A program made the translations under genes and the position numbers. Below, piece by piece: positions 31,263-42,140 of a stretch of DNA of 64,000 nucleotides (within the stretch, counting starts at the first letter, position 1; each line of letters begins with the position of its first letter). The notes beneath the pieces are model-generated. The model worked only from the letters and a program-made list of their open reading frames with translations. It was not told the DNA's origin and searched no databases. Source of the DNA: Setaria digitata (taxonomy: Eukaryota; Nematoda; Chromadorea; Rhabditida; Setariidae); the NCBI GenBank assembly GCA_003640385.1, contig RCAB01000245.1:1-64000 (forward strand). Reading direction: 5' to 3'.

Positions 31263-31949
31263 TTTGAACGATCTATCATATATTTAAACATTTTACTGAG
31301 AAATTTCGCATTGAATAGATGACATCAATTCGATTCTCCACATTTATTACGGAATTAACGAATTATTCCTACAGTAGTAAGACAGAAATAATTAGACTGA
31401 CGAGAAATGAAGAAGAGGTGATAATAATATTTTTGAAAAAACGAAATCAATAATGCGTTAATTAGTTCGAGTTTTCTACTAATAATCTTTAGAGAGGAAT
31501 CTTTAAAACAGTTTTCACTTCAATTCTTTTCTGAACTTCTTTCAATCTGCTAAATATTACGGAATTATGTGAAATATTTTTGAAATTCAATATTGTGGAA
31601 CTTAAGATGATGTGGCTCATACAGGAATTATTTATGTAGCAATTGTTGAGTTTATACATTTGTAATAATGAGGTAGCAACATTGCTTCATAAATTTCTTT
31701 GTATAGGAATTTAATTTTTACATTCTCGTGGACGTAAAACACGTTGCGGTTTAACGTGAAAAGACATCTTCTTAGCATCATAGGCTTAAAAGAAATGAAT
31801 TGTGAAAACGTGTGGCACGTGTGACAATTAATGAGACAATGTATCCCTCTACATTGGAAACAATTTCGAGTACGGTATTATTTGAAAGGGTAACGTCGCA
31901 CATTTACGTTTACGTTAGCAAATAGTCAAACGACGTACTCATAGTTATT

Positions 31950-32423
31950 TCAGGTGACACAGTTCAAAAATTCACGTAAATTAGCCACACCCCAAAAACG
32001 GAAATTGTACGGAACTGGGTGAATTCTGGATAATCCCAGACTCAAATATTGAGACACATGAGCAGGTGTTTTGAAATAACGAGCCGCGTTAAATAGTAAT
32101 TCAGTAAACAATCTCGGAGGCCCTGGAGAGAGTCTGGTGTCTTTCAGATTTAGGTATATAGTTCTGTCGTGTAAGCTCAATCTAGTTCTTGGTCTTATTC
32201 CGTTTGAACTTAAGTCTGGTTCTTGATTCTGCTGTTTAGCTTTATNATAGTAATTCAGTAAACAATCTCGGAGGCCTGGAGAGAATCTGGAGTCTTTCAG
32301 ATTTAGGTATATAGTTCTGTCGTGTAAGCTCAATCTAGTTCTTTGTCTTATTCCGTTTGAACTTAAGTCTGGTTCTTGATTCTGCTGTTTAGCTTTATTC
32401 TTCCTGATTGTGCTAAAGTCGAA
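31950..32423 (-). CDS. Possible minus-strand coding exon of unknown function
   Basis: On the minus strand a good acceptor (TTATTTCCAG) is followed from 32423 by an open frame with balanced, protein-like composition (phrases such as TIYLNLKD, LFNAARYF, NFRFWGVANL), ending in TGA at 31952-31950. The frame is intact if the two copies around the N at 32247 are treated as one locus and the left-hand allele is used. The right-hand copy has one base fewer (GGCCTGG versus GGCCCTGG) and goes out of frame. No homologue recognised, and no start codon or upstream exon found with matching phase. It would be divergent from UTP6 and could share its promoter region. It could equally be a chance open frame. 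Confidence 0.25.
   Translation of the reverse strand, partial: FDFSTIRKNKAKQQNQEPDLSSNGIRQRTRLSLHDRTIYLNLKDSRFSPGLRDCLLNYYXKAKQQNQEPDLSSNGIRPRTRLSLHDRTIYLNLKDTRLSPGPPRLFTELLFNAARYFKTPAHVSQYLSLGLSRIHPVPYNFRFWGVANLREFLNCVT
32093..32400. repeat. About 150-bp duplication around N at 32247 (assembly scar)
   Basis: 32093-32246 and 32248-32400 are near-identical with several single-base differences and a one-base indel, which looks like two haplotypes placed side by side rather than a biological tandem repeat. Confidence 0.8.
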
Positions 32424-32855
32424 CTGGAAATAACATTATCAGTATAAGTTCTTTAAAGCATCGTAATAATCTAAAGAAAAAGAGACAAGTAGGAGGAGTA
32501 ACTATGTTATTATTATGATAATTTTTTTTTTTTANTTCTTCCTGATTGTGCTAAAGTCGAACTGGAAATAACATTATCAGTATAAGTTCTTTAAAGCATC
32601 GTAATAATCTAAAGAAAAAGAGACAAGTACCACTAGTATAAAATAGTTATTTGATTGGCTGTTCAGGATTGATCGAATAACTGTTAAAATTATCATCTGA
32701 TTGAGGCTTTAGGTAACCTCGGAATTAGTCTATCAACCATAATCATATCCAGATTAGTTGCAATAAGTTGTCGGTGATTATTTTAGTCATTTCTGAATTT
32801 GTTTTTCTTTTTCAGGAGTAACTATGTTATTATTATGATAATTTTTTTTTTTTAG
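32398..32855. repeat. Duplication around N at 32535, with internal deletion in one copy
   Basis: The left copy (32398-32534) matches the right copy from 32536 through AAAAAGAGACAAGTA, then jumps straight to GGAGTAACTATG, which in the right copy lies about 190 bases further on (near 32815). Both end in the same T run. This suggests an allele lacking that segment or a misassembled contig end. Confidence 0.75.
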
Positions 32856-32889
32856 AGAACTTTAAGATAATATCGTATACAGGTGAAGG

Positions 32890-35800
32890 ATGAGTGAATT
32901 TGTAGAAGAAGATATCGAAGGTTTACTTCCTGTTTTCGAGACATTAAAGGGCATACAATTATTATCACCAACTGAAATTGATGCCTTGGTCAAACGCTGT
33001 CAGTTTTTCGAGTATCGTCTCCAGAAAGCCGTAATCATCTTTCGATGTTTGTTCAATGGAAGTTTTGGTTGACTGTAGTAACTTCCATATTGTAAAAAAC
33101 AGGATCTCTTATTTAAATGTAGCAATTTATTTTGATACAGTTTTACGTCTAATATCAAATGTTCGTAGAGTTGTACAGGCGACGGTAATTTATGAAAGAA
33201 TGCGGTTTAACCTCTTTGTAATGAAATGGACTTACTATTATTAGTGCTATTTAGTGTGAAATCAAGAGTATTATTTTGCAGCAGAAAGATGCATCGTCAT
33301 TCAAAACTTATGCTGATTATTTGGAATCAGTGTTGAAGCTTGTTCGCATGCGAAGAAAACGAATTAAATATCGACTAAGGGAAAATGAAATTGAGGGCAA
33401 AATTAAGATTAAAATTGCCAACTTGCTTCGGCAATGCTGTGAACGGTTCAAAGTATTTCTTATTGTTTAATTGGAATTTGTTCTGATGATGGGTAGGATG
33501 TTTTGTAATCTGAATAGATCTGAAAAATCAATCATAGTATGAAAAAAAAATTTTTTTTTTTTAATCTCTACGTTCAATTTCATATTTCTGATAAGATTGT
33601 CTACGTTCAATTTCATATTTCTGATAAGATTGAGGTCAGAATATGCTGGAAATTCTTTGATATTTCGGTTCATTTGAAATCAATTGCAGGGACGGTTAGA
33701 ACTTTGGCTTGATTTGATTGAATTTCTGAAGAATGAAAAAATGTACCTGAGATGCAGTAAAGCGTATTTCCGTGCAATGCAAGTAATACTTCAGGACAAT
33801 CTGCTTTTGATTTAAATAGGTTAATCAGAATGGTAAAAAATTAGGTAATCCAATAATGAAAAAGTCAGTTGAGGAACCACGACTCTTAGTATCTTATTTT
33901 TACCGCTTATAGAATAGAAATGTGAGATGGAAGGGGGTTTTAGACCCAAAAGTAAAAATAATATATTTTTATGCAGGCTTATTAAGCTGTATTTAGTTTA
34001 TGTCCAAATATAATGGATTAGCGATTTTTAGATCTTCCCGAGAAATTCTTCTCTGAGGATTCAGGCAGCCCGATTTGAATATTCAGTTGAACACAGAATA
34101 GAGTGTGCACGTTGTTTAATGCAAGAAGGGGTGCGTTTGGACCCAACGGAAAGCAGTTTGTGGGCTAGCTTTGTTCAGCTGGAATTAGATTATGTGAAAT
34201 GGTTAGTTCAGTAATGATTTTTCAACAAGTGTAAATTGTTTTAACTAGGAGAAATGATCTGTAAACTATTGGGTGGCCCAAGAAATAGAGGGCTGGATAA
34301 AATGTCGTGATTCGCAATTTTGAAGCTCTTTTGTATTTTTATTTAGTACTATTACACTGTGCCGTATCGTTTGCATCGCTGGAATGAGTTTTGGAATCAT
34401 GCCGCAAAGATGTGTTGTAAGATGTAATGTTTTCAGGCTAATTACGCGAAAAAGTGTGTTGACGGGAAAAGGGTTTAATTTTCCATGTGCTGAAGAAAAA
34501 GAATTGCAAGTAGCAGATGAAGCGCAAAAAAGTCCAGAAACCAATACGGCGATAGAAGGAAAAAATGAACAAGACGCCATTTTGGGTCTTAAAATTGTTG
34601 AAATGATCATTAAGCAAGGTTTGGAATGCTGTGCTTCGGAGAAAAGTGGTTAGTGCTTTTCGATACTTTTTTTTTGATTGGTTAGGTTAAAATCTCTAGA
34701 TTTCTTGAATACCTATTATTTTTTGTATTTTAATTGTTGTTACTCAGTTGTTGACATAATTTGAAAAGAAAACAGCACATTGTGCAGGTACTAGATTTTT
34801 GTTCATAAAAAGTATCTGGTTTGCAAAATTTTAATTGTAAACACAGGGCATTAGTCCAGGGAATCAAAAAAAAAAAAAAGCGATGATAATCTTTAATTGC
34901 TTAGTGATGTGAATTTTGTGATTTGATTCCATTTATAATTAGATCTGATTTGCTTTCTTTTAAGGTTATGCTTGTTTCAGCTATGTTATTGACTTTCTGG
35001 CGAATTACGAAAAAATATGGTTTATTGGCCCGTCATTTAGAACAGAAATTGTATAATATGTTATGGTCTCCGATGTATAAAAGTGAAGAAAGCTGGATTG
35101 CAAAATCGGAAACAACGAATTATGTATGTCACAACGCTTTAGTGGAAAATGGAGTTTAAGAAAATGAGTTCTGCTGCTGCATAGTTTGTAGTTCAGAAAA
35201 ACTAGTTCGGAAGAAAAGTCTGCATGAAAGTGCATGGAAGTACCGTTTTTCTAATTTTGTAATTACTTTTTGTGATGTACTCCAGTTAAATGCTATTGTT
35301 CCTTCGTTTTGAGATTAACAGTATGTTAGAAGGGATCGTGGTTCTGAAAAATATCACAGCTGGTTGATTTTATAAAGATTCCAGAATCGAGTGAGAAATT
35401 TTTATATTGTCAGTTAGTTATAGTTTAGCAATTAGCGGAATCGCAAATTTTAATAATTTTTCAACAACAAGGCTAATTAACTAGTGTCTATTAGAGAGAT
35501 TAAGATTAATAGGATTTATAAGTGCAAAAATTAACTAGAGGCCTTTTTTCTTTATTTTTATTTTTATTTTTTAGGATCAGGATTCTTTGTATGAGTTACT
35601 TGACGAAGCTTGTGCAGATATGCCAACTGAAAAGATGCATCGACATTATCTAGCTCTTTGTCAAAGACACTATTCATATAATCGTTAGTTTAATTTTATG
35701 TGGATTCATTAGATTCACAAGCAGTTCACTTACTCTAGGCCTAATCTCAAAATGGTGGAAGATAAAGATAGTTCGTTTTATTGAAATTTATCTTTTGAAA

Positions 35801-38180
35801 GAAGGCCAGGATTTTACATGTAACTAAGCAGCATGTAGTTTTAGAATTTCAACTTACCTTCATCGATGTTACGCATTCATATTTTTATCCGTATTTCAGA
35901 CAGCTAGCTATTTCTTTGTGCTATGTTTTATTTTACATATGAAGTGTATTTTTGTGTTCATTTCCCACTCTTTCTTACATTTTTAAGTTGTTATTAAATA
36001 ATTTAGATGATCCGAATGCTAGAGCAAAGTGTTCTGAGCATCTTTTTTGGTTGATTAATCGAGGATTTGGGACAGATGCGGATGTTAAAAAACTTAATCG
36101 AATAGTAGACGATTTTGAGGAAAAGGCGAAGGTTTTGTGTGATGCATTAAAAAGCAACCCGGAAAATCCATTTCTGTGGATGATGCTAATGCAATGCAAA
36201 ATGAAGGTCAATCCGACAGATGTTAAAGGAATTCGTGAATTGTTCACTAAGGCAACACAAGAAGTATGTCTTTTTATTCTGCTAGATTTCCAAGAAACGC
36301 TCTCTTAAAGCTTGTTGAAATAGGAGATATTTCTCCTCAAATGAAATCGGCGTTGTTGGAAAACAATTTATTTTGGATCAGTGAATCACTAAACGGTGGT
36401 TCAGGCTGGACAGACCTTTTTTACTATAGCAACTTGTAATCATATTCTGCTCACAGAAACATTATTTTTTAGATGCGCATAGCTGTACTCAATAAAGGAG
36501 AAATAAAGTAATTCTCTGATAATGTTAGAGAATTACTGAGATTAATAGAACTGGTAATGCGTTGATTATTCTGATTGTATATTCATTTGAATATAATCGC
36601 TTTCATTTGCAGCCACAATAACATTTGTATGTTGTATCATGTATCATGTGGTTTTAAACATAAAAAATTTTAAGGCAAGTGATGAAATCGAAGGTATTGT
36701 TGATATGTATAAAGTAGCTATCAATTGGGCGCATCGATATTCAGAAGATGATGTCGATGAGTTTTTCAGACAAGCAACTTTTCGTACATCTCCGAAAGTT
36801 GCGTGTGAAATGCGATGTGTTCGTTTAAAGTATCGATTTTTCGTTTTTAATTTAATTTCTATTGAGTATATATTTATTGGTAGCTACAAAATTAAAAAAT
36901 ATGTGCATAAGCTGACTGCATTTTGTTCGTCGAAACATCGTTTTCTGACACGGTCATTTATTCATTATTATATTCATCATAATTGTCTTCATACTAGCAG
37001 AACTCATTTTCAGTTATCTGGCTGTTGTTTACCGCGATAGACCTGATAAACTAAGAGAAGAATATTTTCTTTTCGTGAAACATCCACCGAATAGGTGATG
37101 AACCTCATTTTATTTCACGTTTGTCCTTGATTTTTAATGAGGGTGGATGCTAATTCATCTTGAGTTTTGTTACTTTGAAATGCATTCGGGTTTGCGAACG
37201 TTGAAGAGGCAAGCAGCTTTCTTCATGGACTGAGCATAATAGGATTTTCGTCTAATTTATTGCATAACAAAGGGGAACTGACTCATTTAGGTTTTTTCTT
37301 ATTTTGGCTCTGGATTAAAGGGGGAAAAAAAGCTTTATTCTCTTTATAACTAAGTTCATCTAGTTTAGTGGAGTTATCAATCATTTATTTATTAAATATG
37401 ATTCTTTATTTTAGCATCGAAGTTCATCGATCTTTTATTAAACATGAGCTGAAATCAGACGATATGTCACTCACACTTATTTCGCAAGCTCTTGAATTAA
37501 TGGTTGTGGAATTTGGAAATCGAACACATGAATGTTGGCTTGATTATGCCGATTTTATGCTGCACTGTGAGCCAACCACTTTGCAAACAATTCATAGAGT
37601 AAGTATGGCTTGATTAGTGTTTAGCAGTTATATTAATTCTTCTTGTTCATTAAAAGTCAGCGATATATTTTTTGGAGTCGTGTGATATGATTCTAGTGTT
37701 AATAACTGCACTTCGACTGTTTAATGGTACAAATACTTTTATCCACCATAAGTTAATCATGTGTGTGTTAGCTATTCAATAATCTTCCGAGGAATATAAC
37801 TTGGGCTCATCATAGCGCATCTTGAGATGTTTAAATAGTGATTTGCATTTAACTGTTTTTTTTTTCACTGTTTGTACTTTTATGCTGCCAAAGTGGATAT
37901 TTCTAAAGCTTTTTTTTTTTTTTTTTTTTCGCGTGCCTTAGCCTCTCTACCACCCAGTGAAATTGAACCATTTCTAGTGGCTTATAGTAATTTGCTGCAA
38001 AATGCTGCTGGTAAGTTTGTTGGAATTGATTCTGATATGAAAAAAAATGTCGAGGTTGATGGATTCGATTCCGATACAGAAAATGATACTGAAGATCTCC
38101 ATGATGAATTCAATACTAATATGAGGAAAAATGATATTTATGGTACTGATGATGAAGGTGATAATATACCTGATATTTAA
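32890..38180 (+). CDS. UTP6: UTP6, HAT-repeat component of the small-subunit processome
   Basis: Proposed exons: 32890-33030, 33282-33452, 33690-33782, 34032-34201, 34437-34648, 34981-35123, 35575-35683, 36007-36263, 36311-36395, 36613-36829, 37014-37094, 37415-37598, 37932-38180 (about 703 residues). The N-terminus shows the UTP6 hallmark: a LLSPTEIDALVKR region, a YADYLESVLKL helix, a basic RMRRKRIKYR stretch, then HAT repeats (ELWLDLIEFL, RIQAARFEYS, SLWASFVQLEL, ECWLDYADFM). UTP6 is a nucleolar scaffold needed for U3 snoRNA-guided processing of 18S pre-rRNA. The C-terminus is acidic (DSDTENDTEDL). The exon at 36311-36395, and the start of the next one at 36613, are less certain: a simpler model starts that exon at 36675 and omits the extra one. 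The last exon lacks a proper AG acceptor (see findings). Vertebrate and yeast proteins are somewhat shorter. Confidence 0.88.
33567..33632 (+). repeat. 33-bp tandem duplication in a UTP6 intron
   Basis: Two identical units (33567-33599, 33600-33632) beginning TCTACGTTCAATTTCATATT, in the intron after the second exon. Noncoding. Confidence 0.9.
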
Positions 38181-38358
38181 AGAGCCACAAGATAATTAGA
38201 GTAAAACAGGTGGGATTATACTTCCAAACTCGAATTTTATTAAGAATTTCCAGTAAGTCCGAATTAAAATAACACGTATACTTTTTTCCTGTAACACTTC
38301 GGAATATCATGGGGCCCATGGAAAATATCTCGTTCTAAATTTAACTTATCTACAAGTT

Positions 38359-38364
38359 AATAAA
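38359..38364 (+). terminator. Candidate poly(A) signal of UTP6
   Basis: AATAAA about 180 bases after the UTP6 stop codon; it is the nearest canonical hexamer that I see. Confidence 0.5.
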
Positions 38365-41300
38365 GGTTTGAAATATTTTGTACTCGAATCTCGTTTGGAA
38401 ATTCGATCAATTAAGGATAAATATCAAGAAATTATTTATATCACCACTTATTTGAATTAAAAAAAGTATTTCCCACATGAAATATTTCTGTTGATATGTT
38501 ATCTATTTGAGGTTTTAGTTTAAAATGAAACCTTGTTGTTATGGTTTTAATTTTTGCTGTTATTATTGATCCTGCTTAATATCAACGGTGCCTACCTTAT
38601 ACCCTATGCTCTCATCCCGTATTCTTATAAAAGATTAAACCTCAACTGTTTTGTAGCACATCACTATAAAGCAAACTTTTCCTTTTCTGCCTTTCTTTCC
38701 ATTCGTAATATATGCAACCATTTTATGAAGAAAGGCCGTGAGCATAATTGGTTTTCTTTTTTTGACTACAGATATGCAGGAAGATTTATCTCATGAAATA
38801 ATTACCTTGATTAAAATTCGAATAATTTAGTGAATCACAGACTTCTGATGGGTACATTTTGTTAGCGGTAAGATTTCTTACTTGTGAGACCCTAACGTTC
38901 TTTTAATTGATTTGATCATTTTTCCTTATTACCTTTTTGTAATCATTCTTTTGAAAGGTAACTTACTGCAGCAAGGATCTAATTTTAGGATGTAGGAATT
39001 TAGCATTTCCAATTTTTTGAATTCATCCACATCTAAATGATTATTTCACTACTAAACAGTATGTGAATAATTTAACAAATAAAGGCATTACAATAACCAA
39101 AAAATTAAATTTGAGTAATGCATAACATATAATTGGGCGATATGTAATGTATATGGTGAGAAGTTTGTAATAACTGTTTATTGGTAACGATCAGTCTGTT
39201 CAGCTGTTTGTTTTCCTCGAGTGACAGTAGCATAGATAATCTTAACAGAAATAGCTGAAATGAATAATTATTGATAGATTAGAAAGATAGCAAATATATG
39301 CAAATCGTGTTGGCAGTTTTTACTCAATGAGTGATGAGTGGAAAATTGGCTGGCAGTGAAAAATTTGCAGTGTTTGTAATTTTTTTCTTCTAATTCGTTA
39401 TCCGTAAATTAATAATTAGCAAGTGCGAATTTGTTTGTTTCTTTGTTTCTCGAAATTAATAATTTCATTTTTTTTTTTGTCATAACAAATAGAAAGAGTT
39501 AGAAAAAGAAGCAAAAATGATAAAATTTTACAGTATTTGGATGTTAATAAAATATAGTTTTATTATGGCATAGAAGTATTTGAGTATTAAAATATAGGTT
39601 GAAAGAAAGCAGGTTACGCAATAAATGTTTTATTGTTTTTGTGCTTTTTTTTTTCGATACTTTCGAAAATTTCAAAATTTAAAGTAGATTTTTTCGACAA
39701 TTATTATTTAATATCAAAATAGGATGGTGATCTGATAATCTTTAATAATTTACATCAGACGATAATCATGTGATCTTCCAATAATCTATCCCTGTATTTG
39801 ATTTCTTAACAAAAAAAAAAATCGACAATAATTTCGGAAAGAAAATGATCATTTATGATGAATTTATTTTCTCCTAGTTTTGTAAATTGGTTGTTATTTT
39901 TTGAGTGTAATGATAAAGAGTGATAGATGATAATTCGTACAAACAACTTTTATCATTATAAAAAAAACCATCAATAATATAATAATTACTTATTGAAGCT
40001 AATCAGTGAAAAAATTTTGGCATAAATGGATCAGTAAGTTTTATTTATTTTTGCTCTGTTTTTAAAATTAGTTTATCTTCCCATTAATAAAAAAAAATAA
40101 AATAATTTTAATATAAACATTGCAGTCGATGTGAACGATCTAATAATTAAGGAAATGAATCTTCTTAGTTGGCATAATAAATAGAGAGAAAAAAGGTCTA
40201 GCTATTGAAAAACTACTAGATAGGATTAATTATTCCATCTTGATGACTAGAATTTCTTAAAAGTGCCTCTTGCTTTATCTATTTTCAGTTGATTTCTACT
40301 CCATTCGATTTACTGATAAGCTGATAATCATTCAAGGACAGAATCTTTCCAGCATTCTTTTGTAAAAAAAAAAAAAAATTTTAGCTAAAATTTTTTTTTT
40401 TTGCTGTGATTATTTCAGTCTAATCATATGGTCATTACAATAAATTGTTCCATTTTTCTTTTATTTGAGGTATATTCAATTTACTCAAGTCATTTCAGCT
40501 AAACCAATATAAAAATATAAATCCCTTATAGTATGTAGGAAAATTTATTCACTGCAGTAGCCTTCTTCTCTCTATCGTACATTTCTTTTAAGTATAGAAA
40601 GGATTTTTCAGTTTTCTCAACATTCTAAGATTTCAATATTTCCATCAAAAGAAGCGGACCATTTGAGAATGGGAAATTTTTAAACAGTTTTATTTTATTC
40701 TTGGTCCTTTTTATCTTTACTCCCAGAACTTTATTCATACTGAAATGAAACTTTCTTTCGATCTGACCTTTCACCTCTATCCATATATACTGTTTCACAA
40801 TTCCGCTACGTTGCACTCCTTGCAACGCCATCACACACAACTTTCATTTCTATTATTTTGCAAGGTATTTTTTTTTCTTTTCTCCTTTATTGCTATTTCT
40901 CGAACTCCATTATTCACAGATTCTTGCTCTTCAAAAATTCCTCAAAACTTCCAGAAGCATCAGTTCTTCTTCCGATAACTAAGCACCTAGATCCAATTTC
41001 CCACATATATATCTTATCATTTCAATTGTTACTAATAGATAGCATAATTAAGAAAAGGTTAGAATGGAATGAAGCGATCAATCATCGTTTTATCTTATAG
41101 TTATCAAAATTCACTTAAGACAAATACTCCAATACTTCGTACTGACTAATTCTTTTTTTTCCACAATCAACTTTATCTCGATCTTTAAATATTCCTCCTG
41201 TTTTTGCAAATCATTTTCTTAAAAATTGCTCTTCCAGCCTTTTTCACTTTCTGCGAAGAACTCCGTATCACTAATTGCTACTGAAATGGAATGGAATTAA

Positions 41301-41802
41301 AACTTGCAACTTCCGATATAATCAGTGGTGAGTTCGTTTATTTCATTTGATACTTCTTTTTTTTTTTTTTCTAGAGATTATTTTCCATTTCACTGAAATG
41401 AATGGGTCAAAAAGTTTGGAAATTTCAATAGATCGGAGCTGATCAGTAAATTTCTCTACAAATTGTATCATTTACAAATGAATTCATCAACATTTCTCTG
41501 TTCATTTTCCATTTCCTGCTTGAAATTTCGAAATCTTTCGGAAGTGGAAGCATAAAAATTGTGACAAACCACTAAAATGGAATGAAATCGTCGACGTTTA
41601 TAATCACTTCTACACGGATTTACGTAATGCATAACGTCAACTTTGCTTATGTTTGTGTCAAGAGAAGTAAAAAGAAGCGGTGTGAAACATCCATTTGAAT
41701 GATTGCATACTGATAAAATCATTTTTATCACTTTCTTATTCTTTTTTTTTTTTCGTATTTTCTGCTGTTTATTTCATTCTCGAATAAAATGTATGAAAGA
41801 AC

Positions 41803-42140
41803 GAAGAAACAAAATTTTACACGAAAAAGATCATGAAAAAAAATGAATATAATAGAAAGGAAAAAAAATGCAAAAAGAGGAAAAAAAAAAAAAGAAGATA
41901 AACAGAGAATGAAATTAAAAGAATGAAAAGGAGAAAATGGAAATAAAGAGTTCTTTGTTGTGTTTTCCATTGATTTCATTTAAATTTGAATTTAAAATAT
42001 CTTTTTTTTCTTCGCACTATCTTTTATTTGGGAAAAAAAAAAGTTTATTAATTGTTTTTTTTGTGAATCATAAATGAAGAAACAAAATTTTACGCGAAAA
42101 AGATCATGAAAAAGTAAATATAATAGAAAGGAGAAAAAGT
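41803..42140. repeat. Dispersed direct repeat, two imperfect copies
   Basis: About 65 bases starting GAAGAAACAAAATTTTAC at 41803 recur at 42077, through AAAAAGATCATGAAAAA and ATATAATAGAAAGGA. The copies are about 274 bases apart and are not flanked by Ns, so they look like a genuine old duplication. Confidence 0.75.

Larger units (their letters stand above)
31185..32889. other. Intergenic region upstream of UTP6, with two assembly scars
   Basis: About 1.7 kb, with unusually few homopolymers between 31700 and 32450. Ns at 32247 and 32535 sit between duplicated blocks (32093-32246 with 32248-32400; 32398-32534 with 32536 onward). Candidate spliced-leader acceptors for UTP6 are TTTTTCAG ending at 32815 and TATACAG ending at 32882. 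A possible minus-strand exon is listed separately. Confidence 0.6.

Noticed and set aside
34347..34436. Earlier start of UTP6 exon 5 at a TTTAG acceptor
   Set aside because: It keeps frame but inserts an unrelated Cys/Ile-rich segment; the TTTTCAG at 34436 joins to give VKWLITRKSVLTG, which fits the family.
38554..38796. Open frame with a signal-peptide-like start after UTP6
   Set aside because: There is no ATG at the start (TTG only), no downstream exon, and the composition shifts to random AT-rich codons.
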